In this document: piece by piece, positions 31,581 to 43,487 of the stretch | How positions within the stretch are numbered: position 1 is the first letter of the stretch | Layout of the letters: each line of letters begins with the position of its first letter | Origin: Plantago major | Taxonomy: Eukaryota; Streptophyta; Magnoliopsida; Lamiales; Plantaginaceae | DNA length: 64,000 bases | Direction: 5' to 3' | Assembly (NCBI GenBank): GCA_026545765.1 | Contig: CM048842.1 | Coordinates: 29,933,167 to 29,997,166, forward strand | Notes under the pieces: generated by a model | The model's database searches: none | What the model saw: the letters and a program-made list of their open reading frames with translations, nothing else | Told to the model about the DNA's origin: nothing | Made by a program: the position numbers and the translations under genes

Positions 31581-34143
31581 TGTAACGCCCCGACTTTTAG
31601 GTTTTTAAAAGGAGTGAATTTGATCGGACGTCGAAAAAAGCAGAGTAAACGTTTAGTGAAACATGAAAATTCTGAGACAACCTTTCGTTTGAAGTTGCTG
31701 GAATAAAAATATATTTTATTCCGCAAATAAAACCACAAAATTTTCAACATTCTTGTCTTTAAAAGATACACAATATAACAGGAAATAACATGAGTTTTTG
31801 AAAAAGACAAAAAGGACATTATTTTCATTGACAAAAATCCCAAATCCCAACCACTCTCTTAGTTTGCTGAGTTTATCAGTTGTTCATTCTTCGCCGCCAT
31901 CTCACCTACAAGGAAGGGGATAAAAACAAGTATGAGAAAAACCTCAATGAGTGTTCAAAGATTTTCGTGTGAAGTTTTCATTAAAATCATAACAATAAAA
32001 AAAACAAGAACTTAAAATCCAATATACTTTCAATAACGTATACTTTTCAGAAAAATATTATTTCATACCGCTCCTTATAACCCCACAGTAAAATAGGCCT
32101 TATGTCTCCCTGATAGTCGATCAAACTATCCAGTCAGGACCCTGCCATGGTACAGGGGTGGAATTCTACGACCCAACTAAATCAGTGAAGGCTTCTATCA
32201 CTCGATTTAAAGGGAATGGGCAAAGGAAACCGACAAGTAGCTCGCCAGACACAACTGACCAAACTACAAGCCAATTAACCTGAACCAAACGTACGTATCT
32301 TTCTTGAACCATCAATCAAAACAAAATAACAATCATGTATATATAAAAAAATATATATATCTTTCAAAATCAGCGGAAGCATGCTAAAACTCTTTCGTGA
32401 TTTGGATTTTATGCAATAGAACGTGCGTTTTGGAAACCATGCATTACTTATATATAAGTTGAAAACATATTAAAATACCTTCCAGGTTTTGAAAATAGTA
32501 CATATATATAGTTTTTTAGAACACTCACATTTGAAGGTTAGGAAGAGCAGGAATAATGAAAGTACTTGCAAGAAGAACTTGCTACAAACTTGAAAATAAG
32601 AGACTAGTACTTGAAGATTTTTTTAAGAAAATGCCCAAAACGTTTTTGGACAAATGAGGGCTGGAAAAAGAGGGTATTTATAGGGTGGATTTAGGGAAAG
32701 TGAAAGGATTGAAGAGTTAAAAAAATAAATGGCAATTTAAATGGCTTAAATTGCACTTAAAACTCATTTTAAAACCAAAAATAAAGGTGCAAAATTAAGA
32801 GAGACCTTTCACATTTTTTTTTCAAACATTTAAACACAATAACTAATGATAAATGATCAGATTTTACTTGGGAAAAAGTTCAAAAACGTTTTTGGCATGA
32901 CTTAGGGTCATTTGTACACAAAAATAAAATGTGACACACAAAAAAATGCAACACTTAGAGCAATTAAAATGAACTCACAATTACACAAGTATATGTAACA
33001 ATTAAACTTAAAATATTGAACATGAAAATAAGCATAAAAGATTAATGAAAAGAAAGTCAGAAGGTCGATCGAAACATAGCATGTAACATTCGACATTACG
33101 GGCGACCTTTCGTACCGTAACATGAAAAGAAAGAAAAATATTTCATTCATTAAAGAAACCTCAAGTTACCAAACTCTTGTATTTTGAAATATATGAATAT
33201 AAAATAACACTTTAATTTCTAAACATTAAGAGAGCCACACACACATAAAGACATGCATGTAAATTACATAATTCAAAAGTGACTCTTCAAATTATAAATC
33301 AATCAAAGCACACAAATAAATACCTTGTATTGAATTAGTGAATTCAAATGAAGACTCTTCACATAAATCATCAATAAAACACATACATAAAGACTTGTAT
33401 TCATTAGAGAATTAACACTTCACATTATTCATCAATAAAGCACATACATAAAGACTTACATTTAAATAAGATAATTAAAAACTCTTAGACTTCTTCTAAC
33501 TTAACTATTATTAATATAACTTATAGTGAACTCACATGAATGCAATTGAAGCCACACAAATAATGACATACATTAAAATACATAATTAAAATGGCACTCT
33601 TCACATTATACATCATTCAAAGCAAAGAAATAAAGTACTGAATTAAGCTAGACAATTAAAAAGAAGTCTTGGCACATTAATCATTCATAAAGATAAATTT
33701 AAAAGATGACTATCAAATTATTTTCAAATAATTACACCACAAATTAAAGGATAAAATAATCACATTTTTAAGTAGAAAAATACACCAAAAATAATTTATC
33801 TTCTTTAAAAAAGTACAAAATAAATAACCACACATATTACAAATTGACAAGTTACATAGACTTTTAAAACAAATAATAAACATCTAAAACAATAGCACAA
33901 TCAAATTAAAATAATTCAAATATATTTTCATACAAATACACTAACACAAGTTAAAGCATGCAAGGATAAAAATAATAAGGTACGTCAAAATCTGGGGTGT
34001 CACACTCACCCCTCCTTAAAAGAATTTGGTCTCCAAATTCACACTTCAAAATTTTCAAAAACATTTTCGTACAAATAAACACACTTTAAATAAATTATAC
34101 AAGACCAAGATTACCAAGTTAACATAAAAACTGGGGTATTACA
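31581..34143 (-). mobile_element. LTR-type insertion in LINE ORF1 (partial Tekay/Del-like element or long LTR)
   Basis: Ends TGTAACGCCCCGACTTTTA (left) and, as complement of the right end, TGTAATACCCCAGTTTTTA; the five differences are all transitions. Flanks give a 5-bp repeat with one mismatch (AATTC/AATTA on the minus strand). On the minus strand, 34143-34005 reads as a short internal end with a polypurine tract AAGGAGGGGTGAG (34017-34005), then an LTR start TGTGACACCCCAG at 34004 running to TTACA at 31581 (2.42 kb, AT-rich, no ORF). The PPT-plus-TGTGACACCCC arrangement resembles Tekay/Del chromoviruses; family assignment is tentative. Confidence 0.6.
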
Positions 34144-34498
34144 TAATTACTAGTACTAACCCGTGGCGTTGCCACGGTATAGTTTGTTTTTAATAATAAA
34201 TAAAAAGTGAAGGACATAATAAATTAATCGATAAAATAAGAGTCAAACTTCCGTGTAAACAACGTTGGCCGTAGTTTCAGTGGCCAGTCCGTATTCATCC
34301 AGTACTAAATCATTTAAGTCTTTTTTTAAGCTAACTATATAGTCACATGTAAAATACGATTCAACATGATTGATATGATTTTAAAGGGGTAGGATTCAAC
34401 CCGAACCTGTATAGGACCAAACGGGTTGATATTTTATATTGGGTCCTCTACACGTACACCACCCGGTAGTTAGTAACTAATGCATGTTTAAAAAAATG

Positions 34499-34714
34499 AG
34501 TAACGCCCCGTCCCCTTACGGGCCAATGTGGTTACTCATGAACGCTTTCGGGTAATATGCTGGCCCCCACTATACCAACGCATGCCCTTTTCCATGCGCT
34601 TTGTCCTAACCCGTGCGCGCACCGGAATTTTCCAATTGGCCACCCATCGTAAGATTGCTCCAGAGCAAGCACGTTTAACTCTGAAGTTCTTATAGATGAT
34701 TGCTTAAAAGAATG
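34499..34714 (-). repeat. Partial Cassandra-type LTR, extra copy
   Basis: Resembles the 3' two thirds of the LTR at 34715-35002 and contains the same 5S rRNA-like segment (GGCCACCCATCGTAAG and AGCACGTTTAACTCTGAAG, complement of 5S). It adjoins the full LTR head to tail, giving three LTR units in a row. Confidence 0.75.
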
Positions 34715-35002
34715 TGTAACGCCCCGTTCCCTTGCGTGCCCGCATTGGGCTGCTCTCCGGGTGATATGTTGGCCCCACTATACCAACACATGTCCTTTTT
34801 CACGCACTTTGTCCTCACTCGTGCACGCACTGGGAGATTTTCCAGTTGGTCACACATCGTAAAATTGCTCCAGATCAAACATGCTTAACTCTGAAGTTCT
34901 TATGGATAAATTCCCGAAAAGAATGTGCACCTTGTTGATATGAGTAGCGTTCTCAGTGACTTAATTTTAAGCTTTCTGAAACTTAACTTTAAATTGCTTA
35001 CA
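34715..35002 (-). repeat. Cassandra TRIM 3' LTR with 5S rRNA-derived segment
   Basis: On the minus strand the LTR runs from TGTAAGCAATTTAAAG (35002) to GGGGCGTTACA (34715), 288 bp. About 34850-34900 is the complement of 5S rRNA-like sequence (compare GGATGGGTGACC and AGTTAAGCGTGCTTG of plant 5S). In Cassandra the 5S part carries an internal pol III promoter. Upstream of the LTR is a purine tract AAAGAGGGGTGAA (35014-35003). Confidence 0.78.
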
Positions 35003-35090
35003 TTCACCCCTCTTTAATTAATTTTGCAATGTCCCGCCGTACCTTGGCCCGGACCTACCGTCCACCCCATATGTGTTTCCGGTTGGCTCG

Positions 35091-35102
35091 GCTCTGATAC
35101 CA
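35091..35102 (-). promoter_or_regulatory. tRNA-Met primer-binding site of the Cassandra TRIM
   Basis: TGGTATCAGAGC on the minus strand, complementary to the 3' end of initiator tRNA-Met, lying 2 bases inside the 5' LTR end. With the purine tract at 35014-35003 it defines an internal domain of about 100 bp, far too short to encode protein, as expected of a TRIM. Confidence 0.85.
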
Positions 35103-35104
35103 TT

Positions 35105-35415
35105 TATAACGCCACGGCCCCCTTGCGGGCCCAACCCTTTAGGCCGGTGCAGTTACTCATGAGCTGTTCACCAAGTGGTATGCTGACCCACTATACCAAC
35201 ACATGTACTTTTCCACGCACTTTGTCCTCACTCGTGCACCCACTGGGAGATTTGTCAGTTGGTCACCCATTGTAAGATTGATTCAAAGCAAGCATGTTTA
35301 AATCTGAAGTTCTTATGGATGAATTCCCGAAAAGAAGGTGTACCTTGTTGATATGAGTAGCATTCTCCATCACTTTAACATTAAGCTCTCTGAAACTTAA
35401 TTTGAAACTCTTGGG
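35105..35415 (-). repeat. Cassandra TRIM 5' LTR with 5S rRNA-derived segment
   Basis: Matches the 3' LTR with moderate divergence, including the 5S-like part (GGTCACCCATTGTAAG, AGCATGTTTAAATCTGAAG near 35262-35314) and the ACCTTGTTGATATGAGTAGC word. The 5' boundary (around 35415) is less sure because its first bases are mutated relative to TGTAAG. Confidence 0.72.
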
Positions 35416-36860
35416 TCCCTCAAACATAACCAAAATAAAATACAAAAGTGTATAACACAATTAACATGGTAGGTGGCCCCGGGGCTGATATGTGGTCCCA
35501 AACAAAAAAATATATATTATTTTAAAACATAATTTCACATGTTATGATGATTTTTTTTACACCCATACCTCTTGCATATCCAAAAGAACATGTACATTTT
35601 ACTAATTTAACCATAAAATGTTACGGTTAGGTATATACATATGGTGTGAAGTTTACAATATATATTATTGTATATAATTTTTTTCTAACTAAGGTTTGAT
35701 AGTAAACGAAGTGCAAATCCCTTAAATCAAACTCACCCACAAAATACAAACTAATACAACTTTAAACATTCATCCATATTAAAACATGATAAGGTTGTAT
35801 GAGATTTCATTATTCTAAGTTCGGACAATTGGCTTGAATGAATGAGTGTGTTTGAAACATTTTTCCAAAGTTTGTGGAGAAATAAAGATGAAAATAAATA
35901 AAATTATATATGGAGTTAACTATGCTTAATAATATCATTAAGTACTTCTATGTTTAGTTCATGCATGCCATCTCAAAATTCTATGTTGTTCCAACATTGA
36001 ATAATTATGTTGTTCAATTCCTTTTTTAGAATAAATATACTTCCATTCTATACTTAAAAAAAGATACCGACAACATATAAATTTTCGGAAAAACGAAACG
36101 AATAATCTACCAAACCAATATCACCCAACCGATAATATATGTGTTTTACATTAGCCTCACTTTGAACTTGACGAACTTAGTTGAACAAAATTCTCCATCA
36201 AATGCAGGTTTTTTGAAAATGTGAAACAAAGAGGCAAAGCTAAAAGATGTAGGTTTTTTTTTGAGAAAGTAACTAAAAGATGTAGGTTTAAAATATGTAA
36301 TCACCAAAGAACAATCCCTTCAATTACTACATGTTGGCACTCAAAATTTGGAATAAATTATGTTGCTAATTTGACTGCCAAACCTTCCGCAGTTTCAACA
36401 ACCATAATACATAAAATTTAACGCCAAGCATTAACATTGCCCCAATATCACCCCTTTTCGGAATTTGATCAACCGCATAATCAAAGTTTATAATTGGACT
36501 CACCATGACTTATATGCTTTAAAGGTGTATGATCTCTCAAACATATTCAGGAGACAGTTTCATAAAATATATTTTATATGGAATATCCTACCCGATCCAT
36601 TAATTAGTAACTAATATACATTTTTAAAAATGTATCCCTCAAATGCGAACCAAAATAAAATACAAATGTGTATCACAATTACATGGTAGGTTCGAATAAC
36701 CTCTGAGCCCCACCCCCCACACACACACTCACATACTAAAATTATTATTTTACAAACACAATTTCATATTTTATGGTGGTATTTTTGCACCCACACCCTC
36801 GAAAAATGTACTTTTTAACTTAACCATAATATGTTGCGGTTCAAGTCTTGTTAATTTGAA
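35416..36860. repeat. Non-coding Helitron interior with a diverged direct repeat
   Basis: Sequence around 34440-34498 plus 35416-35650 is repeated at about 36580-36850: shared words in order are TTAGTAACTAAT, CCCTCAAA, CCAAAATAAAATACAAA, GTGTAT, ACATGGTAGGT, CACAATTTCA and TTAACCATAA. The Cassandra unit interrupts the first copy only, so it arrived after the repeat formed. No gene is seen. Confidence 0.6.
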
Positions 36861-37266
36861 TGAGAAATAGATAACTGGTTGGAAAAAATGTACTCCCTCC
36901 GTATATTTTCTATTTTTATCAATCCCACATAAATTCAACATTACTAAAAAAAAAATTCATTATACACATGACAAAAAAAAAAAATTACATACAAATTATA
37001 CATGTTACAATAAAAGCATACATTTTACCATTTTTTATATTCTATCGTTTATTTTTGAATTTCACCTATCTTATGTATAAAGTTCTTCGAGGAAGATGGA
37101 ATACTAATTCTCCCTTGTATAGATGCATAAATAGAGAGAATAAAAGTTTTTCACTGCTTTCTTAATTTCTTTCTAATTTTGGTTTAGATATTCATTCTTT
37201 CCAGACCATAGAATTGCGGTGGCATAGATTATCATTCAGCCATCCCCTTTATCCATTATGGGTTCT

Positions 37267-37389
37267 TTTGTAATATGAAAAAGTACCAATCTTGAGAACA
37301 TAGACGTTTTTACTAATAGCATCGGTAATTTTATTAACAATATAGGCATCTCTAGATAAATTATAAAGATACCGTCTCTCAAGAGACTT
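37267..37389 (+). repeat. Short dispersed repeat, copy A
   Basis: About 120 bp, similar to 49874-49990: both have a TATGAAAAA start, ACCAAT, CATAGAC/TATAGAC, a TAATA...CATCG centre, AATATAGG/AACATAGG, and end with an ACCGTCT tail. Roughly 70 percent alike by eye. Non-coding, unclassified. Confidence 0.5.
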
Positions 37390-37852
37390 ACTCGATAGTA
37401 TTAAATATATTCAACTTTTTTCACAGAAATAACAATGATTGACACTCAAAACATGAAGTCAACACAAAAAGATTAGTTATAGTTGAAGTTAACAATCTCA
37501 CAAAAGAGTCGACATAACAAAATAGTTTGACCCAGAACTGGATCATACTCAGATATGTTTAGAATCCTACACTGGCCCATCTATATTTTCATGGATCCTG
37601 AGGCGGGATTGAGTGTGGTCTCACTCAGCCTCGTTTAGTATGGTAGCCATTTAGTTAGTAGGGAATGGGTTTTATAAGTGCAGACTATAGATCCAAACCC
37701 TTTTCTCTTAAGCTTAGTAAATAAATGGCGGTGAATCCTGAAGGTTGAACAACTTACAGGTCCAGGCCGAGTACATATTGATAAAAAGGAAAAATACGTA
37801 GTCCGTAATGGTTTTTAAATATTTATATCATTTAAAGTAGACATTTGATATT

Positions 37853-38102
37853 ACTCCCTCCGCCCTGTAGAATTTCGTATAGTAGATTGGCGCGTAGTTA
37901 TAGGTGAAAAATTAAAATAAATGAAAAAAATATGAAAATGTGGAAAATGTTGAACTTTTGATGACAAAATGTGTAATTTTAATGTAAGAGTGATCAATTT
38001 GTTTATTATTTGTTGCGAGTAGAGTAGTTTAGTTTTATTAATATATAAAGTTATGTGATACAACCAAAAAAAAAATGTATGTAGGAAATTCTATCGGACT
38101 AA
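37853..38102. mobile_element. Decayed Stowaway-like MITE
   Basis: Left end CTCCCTCCGCCCTGTAGAATTTC after a TA, right end GAAATTCTATCGGACTA; the inverted match covers about TAGAATTTC plus CCG. Length near 250 bp, AT-rich and able to fold. CTCCCTCCG is the usual plant Stowaway start. Another CTCCCTCCG is at about 36895 without a clear partner. Confidence 0.5.
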
Positions 38103-38499
38103 TGACTTTGAGAAAAGAAGGCATAGAAGAGGATTTCAAGTTCTAGAAGCACAAAGCTAAAGACATGGTACATCATATGAAACCACGTCCCATTTCAGAT
38201 GAATCTTGTTACATAGGAGCCTACTTAAATGAAGTTATCTCAACATCAAATTGCACATATATATGAAACAATGCATTGAAGGCGTGTCCATTGCATTTGA
38301 TAATCTACACAAAGTGCATTTCTAAGTTCTACTACAGATCTAAAACTTCTATGTATAGCAAGGACAATCACATTCACATAAAATATGATCCCCTCTTATG
38401 AACTGTCCAATTAACCCATCCATGCTTCATCCTAGACCGTCTACACCACTTTTTTTGTAACTTTCTTCATCATGTCACAATCCTTTCCCCTTAACAGCG

Positions 38500-38738
38500 A
38501 TTTCAAGCACAATATATACCCACTCTGACACCTCTTATTCTTCCATGAGACCAGGATCTATAGTTCTCCCCTGTCTTCTCACCTTGTCCATTTTCTCAAA
38601 CATCCAAAACTCCACATCTGATTGCACAGCTAGACGATTGATTTCTCTTTCACTGGGTACATCTGTTCCCAGTAAGATTGTACATTTTTACGCATGATTT
38701 CCTCCAACATCTCTCATGTCTTGAGCTGCACGCAGAAA
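38500..38738 (-). pseudogene. Captured SNF2/MINUSCULE-type chromatin remodeller exon
   Basis: The parent proteins (CHR12/CHR23, MINU1/2) are nuclear SWI/SNF ATPases. On the minus strand, after an acceptor GTGCAG at 38739, [11 protein letters not shown] (with CTCAAGACATGAGAG ahead) shifts frame into [35 protein letters not shown]...DPGLMEE, then a TAA stop where the family has a His codon, then EVSEWVY. This corresponds to the conserved segment after the helicase C domain. One exon with a frameshift and a stop, inside the Helitron and on its coding strand, as in Helitron gene capture. Motor domains are absent. Confidence 0.75.
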
Positions 38739-40325
38739 CATGTTATATTTAGTGACACAGACTGAGAAATTAGGACCACCTTGCTCTCATGCAAAAATAT
38801 GATGCTCAATTTGAAAGTAGTAAAGGGTGAAACTGGGTACATGTGTAAATCCAAAACACGTTGAGAAGCTGCCTCAAAACAATAAATGCAGTACTCGAAC
38901 TATAAATGCCGTCAAAACTATTGTAAAGAGAATGATGTTTCACATGATAATGTAAAAAGTCACATGACTCACATTTCCAGCAACACCCTACATGGAAGAT
39001 TAAAATAAGCTTCCATACAGTGAGTATTCATATGAAATCACTCCCGAACGCAGGCTTAATTTAGATTCCAACTTTGGATATGAAAAACGAATCATATTAA
39101 GAAAAATCCAGTGCTAACATAGCATATGTAAATCCGGACAACCAAATAAGCTTCAACTATGAAGTTTCATCACGAAATCTTTCATACGAACATTGCATTA
39201 ACCAAAAGAGGCCAATTAATTGCCAAGAAATTGGAAATGCAGTAAAGTTACTGTAAAAAGATGAACCCATAAGTGGCAAAGAAAAGCGCGTTTATATTTT
39301 AAAATAATTAAATACTAAAATAATATTATAAAAAGAAAAAGCCTGAAAAATCTAAAGAAAAATGGGGAAAAAGAATCAACCTAATCTATTAGAAAAGGAT
39401 TCATTTGAAACTAATAGTTCTGGACAGATATACGAAATACATATATTCAAAACTACGGCTCAACTACATTGATCAACAAACTTTTTAATGATTAGTCATA
39501 AAACTATACACAACATTTCAAAACGAAATCACACCAGAGCCAAATTACAATCTAGAAAAAAGCTAGAAAGTTTCAGTGAAGCATTTGAACCAAGTATCTA
39601 TCACATAATCTCTGAAACACGAAATCACCTCTATATACGTGATTTGACCAGGTCACAGGTTGTTCGTTAGTGCTTCTCATAAATACCTGCAACATGTAAC
39701 AAAAATAAACAGATATGTTTAAGACTCTTATCAACATGAAAGGATTTTATTTTTATCCGTATTCAAAATTGTAACTATGATATTCATAGAAAATAATACA
39801 ACACACTAAATGCATATTCACAAATAAGACATTCTTTAGAATACCTAAAGACTATAGAAGATACATAATGAAAAGGGGCTATTATCGTAACAAAACTACC
39901 AACCACATCAGATAACATATTATTAGTTAATCAGATCAAAAGGTGGCCCGAATTTTATAATAAAAATATTGAAAACTCAACACAAATTGGACCAAACCTT
40001 GCTAAGTTATACACATTTGGATAGCATTATCAGTCACTGGTAACAGATGCGAGCTTATCGGCGACTTACCCTGCATCTCCATCAGAATGAAATAATTATT
40101 CTCTTGATATCACCAACAAACAATGATCAATTTGAAACAACATGAACTATGCCATGATGAGTACTCAAAAATCTACTCTTCATTAATTACCTAAGTCCCT
40201 TACCTGTGCAATAACATCATCTAGTAAAAACTTTAATTATTTGATTAGCAATAGTACTTGATGATTTACCAAGCCTAGAATCTGGCGAGATGTAATGTTA
40301 AGAACAAAATATGGATAAAATAACG
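38739..40325. other. Intron-like AT-rich Helitron interior
   Basis: No exon was recognised. A GC-richer piece near 40040-40085 (AGATGCGAGCTTATCGGCGAC) could be an unrecognised exon. Given the SNF2 exon next to it, much of this may be captured intron. Confidence 0.35.
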
Positions 40326-40530
40326 TCAATCATACCTAGCAGGAATATGGCGCTGAAGCAATGAATTAGAAGCCTGGTTGGAATTCAACTTTTGAGAGGA
40401 GATCGATTTGGGAAGGGTTATGGGCTGATGGATAAGGAGTTGGAGGGTCGTGGGAGGGAGGAGAGGTGGCGGCAAGTGGTGGAGGAGCTGTGGTGCCCAT
40501 GGATTTGGGTGATTTCTTAGACTGGATGGC
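40326..40530 (-). other. Exon-like proline-rich segment in the Helitron
   Basis: GC-rich against its surroundings. One minus-strand frame reads MGTTAPPPLAATSPPSHDPP...LLSKVEFQPGF from about 40502 before a stop; another gives a 77-codon frame. I do not recognise either. It may be a captured first exon. A further exon-like piece is at about 41304-41430. Confidence 0.3.
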
Positions 40531-41928
40531 CAGACTGTTGTTTTATTGCAAAAATTCATTATAGGTATTTAATCAAACACATTCTATGCATGAGGTTTTA
40601 AATCAAATATCACTTCTCATATCATATCAGAAGAGCACAAAAATCCATCAGTGAATCAAAATATGAAGGCCATAACTCTACTCCAATAGTGAATTTGGAT
40701 GAAGATTGGAAAAGAGTTGTGGAGACACTGGGCAAACACATACTGCATATAGTGAAATAAAAAATGGAAAGTACCAATCAATCAGCGCACCTCTGGAGTT
40801 ATGCCATAGCCACGAAAAACTCCAATTCTCGATTAGAAATATTGATATACACCTATTCCATTGGAAACTCCTACCTCTGACCAAATCGGCTTTTATTACA
40901 TCTCCATCTGCAGATCATCATCATTACAGAAATTTGATTCCTAATAAATCGACCGATCAACTGATAAATAGGAGATGAAAATTACTATTGAGTTTCTGAA
41001 CTGAAGCTTCTTGATGAAAAAATCCGTTATGTAAAATTCGTTTAACTCTTAGAATGTAATAAAAACTACTCCTAGAATATGAAGATTGAAATTTCATACT
41101 CACTTGATTGCGCTGTTGGAAGAGAAAGCTTTTTTCTTGAATCGCAAAAACATACATACAAAATCAAAGTAAGATTCATAATGTTGAACTCCTAAAAGAT
41201 AAACGAATTTTACATGACTCCCATTCGAAACACTCCCAAAAAGTGAAAAAAGCACGGATTTTTTTTCAACTGACGAAGAACAAATAAGAAAAGAGTTATG
41301 GTTACCTTGGAAACGGCGTGATAAATCTTGTTCGGTACCGCAGAAAACCCTACAACACGAAGCTAGGAAAGAATCTGATGAATGACTAAGAAGAAATTCA
41401 GACTGTGTATTGTAAATATTAAGGTGGAAATAGAGCATTGTAACTAATTAAAATAGACAAACAAATTAATGTATGAAATGTCAAAAAAGTAAATGGGCGG
41501 CGATAATTTGGAAGGATTTCTTACCATCTTTATAATTTTCTTTAATTTATTTGGTCAAGTAAATATAAAAAATTTCAAAGAAATTCTAAGGTTTATAAAG
41601 AGGCATGTAGATCAATTTTTATTTCTTTCCTTACAAATAATTTCTTTAGTTGGCTTTGGCTTGGAAAATAAAAAAATTGAAAGAAATTCTCTCATTCAAT
41701 CTTGGCTTGAGTCCTATACAAAATGGATGGAATAAAAACTTGTCTTTTAAATATATATAGATTTAGAGTAGAAGTCAAAGATTGATGAGAAAATTGAAAA
41801 AGTGGTGTTCGGTTCAAGCTATTGGGCCAGGAGAGATTGTGTAAATGAAAACTTGGGGGTGGGTTAAGGGAAGAAATAGATATTGGGCTAGGAGAAGCAT
41901 AATGGGTCAAATTAGTATGGGCCAGGAG

Positions 41929-42712
41929 TAGGGGTGTACGTGGACGGTTACGGTCGGTTATTTACCAAAATTCTAACCGACCCGCCTATGGTGGTTAGGC
42001 CGAATCACTAACCACGGCGGGTGGGGTTTTCACCAAACCGTCGCGGGTCGTTTGGCTATTTTATGAGGGCGGATTGGCAGTTTTCACACGTTAAAACTAG
42101 AACATATATTACAATGTTTAAAATAGAGTAAATAAGTTTAAATACAAAATAAAATATTCCATAATACATCGTTAAACATGGGAAAAGTTTCGAGTTTGAT
42201 AATAACCAAAATATAATTAAATAAATTATAAATAAAAATGCATAAACTTTCAAACATGTTGGTACATACTAGATGATGATCAGTAAGAGTCCACTGTCAA
42301 CTTTGTAAACATAAGACAAATCAAAGCCTAACAAGTGAGATCCGCAAGGAACTAGAAAACCAAAACGAGGTAGCAACTAGTATATGCTATGTTGATCAGA
42401 GAAGAGCTTTATCATGAGTACAACGTCTTATTACCATTATAATAATGCTCCATGGAACCATTATGATAATGCTCCATGTTGATATCCATCCATGAGGGCA
42501 AGATTACCATTATCATATGAAGTATTCATTAATAAAATACAAAAAAATATAACTAGTATTATGCACGCGGATCGAGCGGTTAGGCGGTTGGCACACGTGC
42601 ACCATGCGGGTAACCAAATAATTAACCATGGCGGTTTTGTGCCAAAAAGATAACCGGCGGGTGCAGTTGATCGGCGGTGAAATGGCGGGCGGTTATTATT
42701 TTTGTACCCCTA
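41929..42712. mobile_element. hAT-type MITE in LINE ORF1 (784 bp)
   Basis: Flanked by a perfect 8-bp repeat GCCAGGAG (41921-41928 and 42713-42720). Ends TAGGGGTGTACG and, as complement of the right end, TAGGGGTACAAA. Sub-terminal parts are rich in GGCGGGTGG/GGTTA words; the centre is AT-rich with no ORF. Removal restores the ORF1 frame (QSLLA/HTNLTHYA). Confidence 0.9.
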
Positions 42713-43487
42713 GCCAGGAGGGATTGGATTTTTGTCAAATCGCAGTCTATGGGCTTCAACTGGGTATGGGAATAAGAATTTAGATATGGGGAGACTTCAT
42801 CAAACGGAACAATGGCTTTGGATAAGGAAAGTTGACTCTCATTAGTTGGGGAAACTCCATGATTAACCACCTTTCCATAATTCATGCAAGTATCTACGTT
42901 ACTCCTCTCAATTTGTTGATTCTCCTCCCTAGAATTATGCAATCCACCATAACTACCCTGGATTTTCTACCCCGGCTAAATTTAGATCACGCTGATTTTC
43001 CATAATTGAAGGAAGAGGTGCTTTCCCTAAAATGCCCCTCGACGGAACAAAGCTTTCATTCTGACCACCTTGAAAATTTCGACCAGTCTGAGCACCGGAA
43101 AAACCATGATGAATATATTTTGATTGTGAACCTCCCAGCATGCGTTTTTCCTGAGGATGATTTGAGGCCCTCAACCAATCTCCATACGCCAAATTCGAGT
43201 CATCCACATTTCCAAGCTCATCCACAAGATCAAGACATGACACGCAATCTTTCACAACATGACCAATAATCCCACAGAAGTAGCAGAAATTTGGCAAGCA
43301 TTCGTAGGCAAATGGAAGGTTAATAGGATGATTTCGCGGTCCTTCAATCTTCATACAAAGCATTAGAGGCTTCGTTATGCCAATGCAAACTCGGATTCTC
43401 ATAGACGTAGCTAGTACACCTTTAGTATGATCACTGGAAACAGCAATGAAAGTCCCCAATGCATTACCCACAATCTCGGCCAAATTA

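Larger units (their letters stand above)
34150..41761 (-). mobile_element. Helitron (7.6 kb) with captured gene pieces
   Basis: On the minus strand it starts TCTATATATATTTAAAAGAC (41761) and ends with a perfect 7-bp-stem hairpin CCGTGGCAACGCCACGG (34177-34161), 7 spacer bases and CTAG (34153-34150). The flanks are A on the 5' side and T on the 3' side, the Helitron insertion rule, and there is no target duplication. Removing it joins the LINE ORF1 frame. No Rep/helicase is seen, so it is non-autonomous. It carries an SNF2 exon, other exon-like pieces, a Cassandra TRIM, a MITE and an internal direct repeat. Confidence 0.8.

Noticed and set aside
31571..31618. Repeated GGAGTGAATTTG at 31571 and about 31611
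   Set aside because: Looked like a target duplication of a tiny insert, but the first copy is LINE ORF1 sequence and the second is inside the LTR-type element; probably chance or microhomology.
38739..41430. A complete host gene on the minus strand
   Set aside because: Only one exon is recognisable and it has a frameshift and a stop; all pieces lie inside Helitron boundaries, which favours capture.
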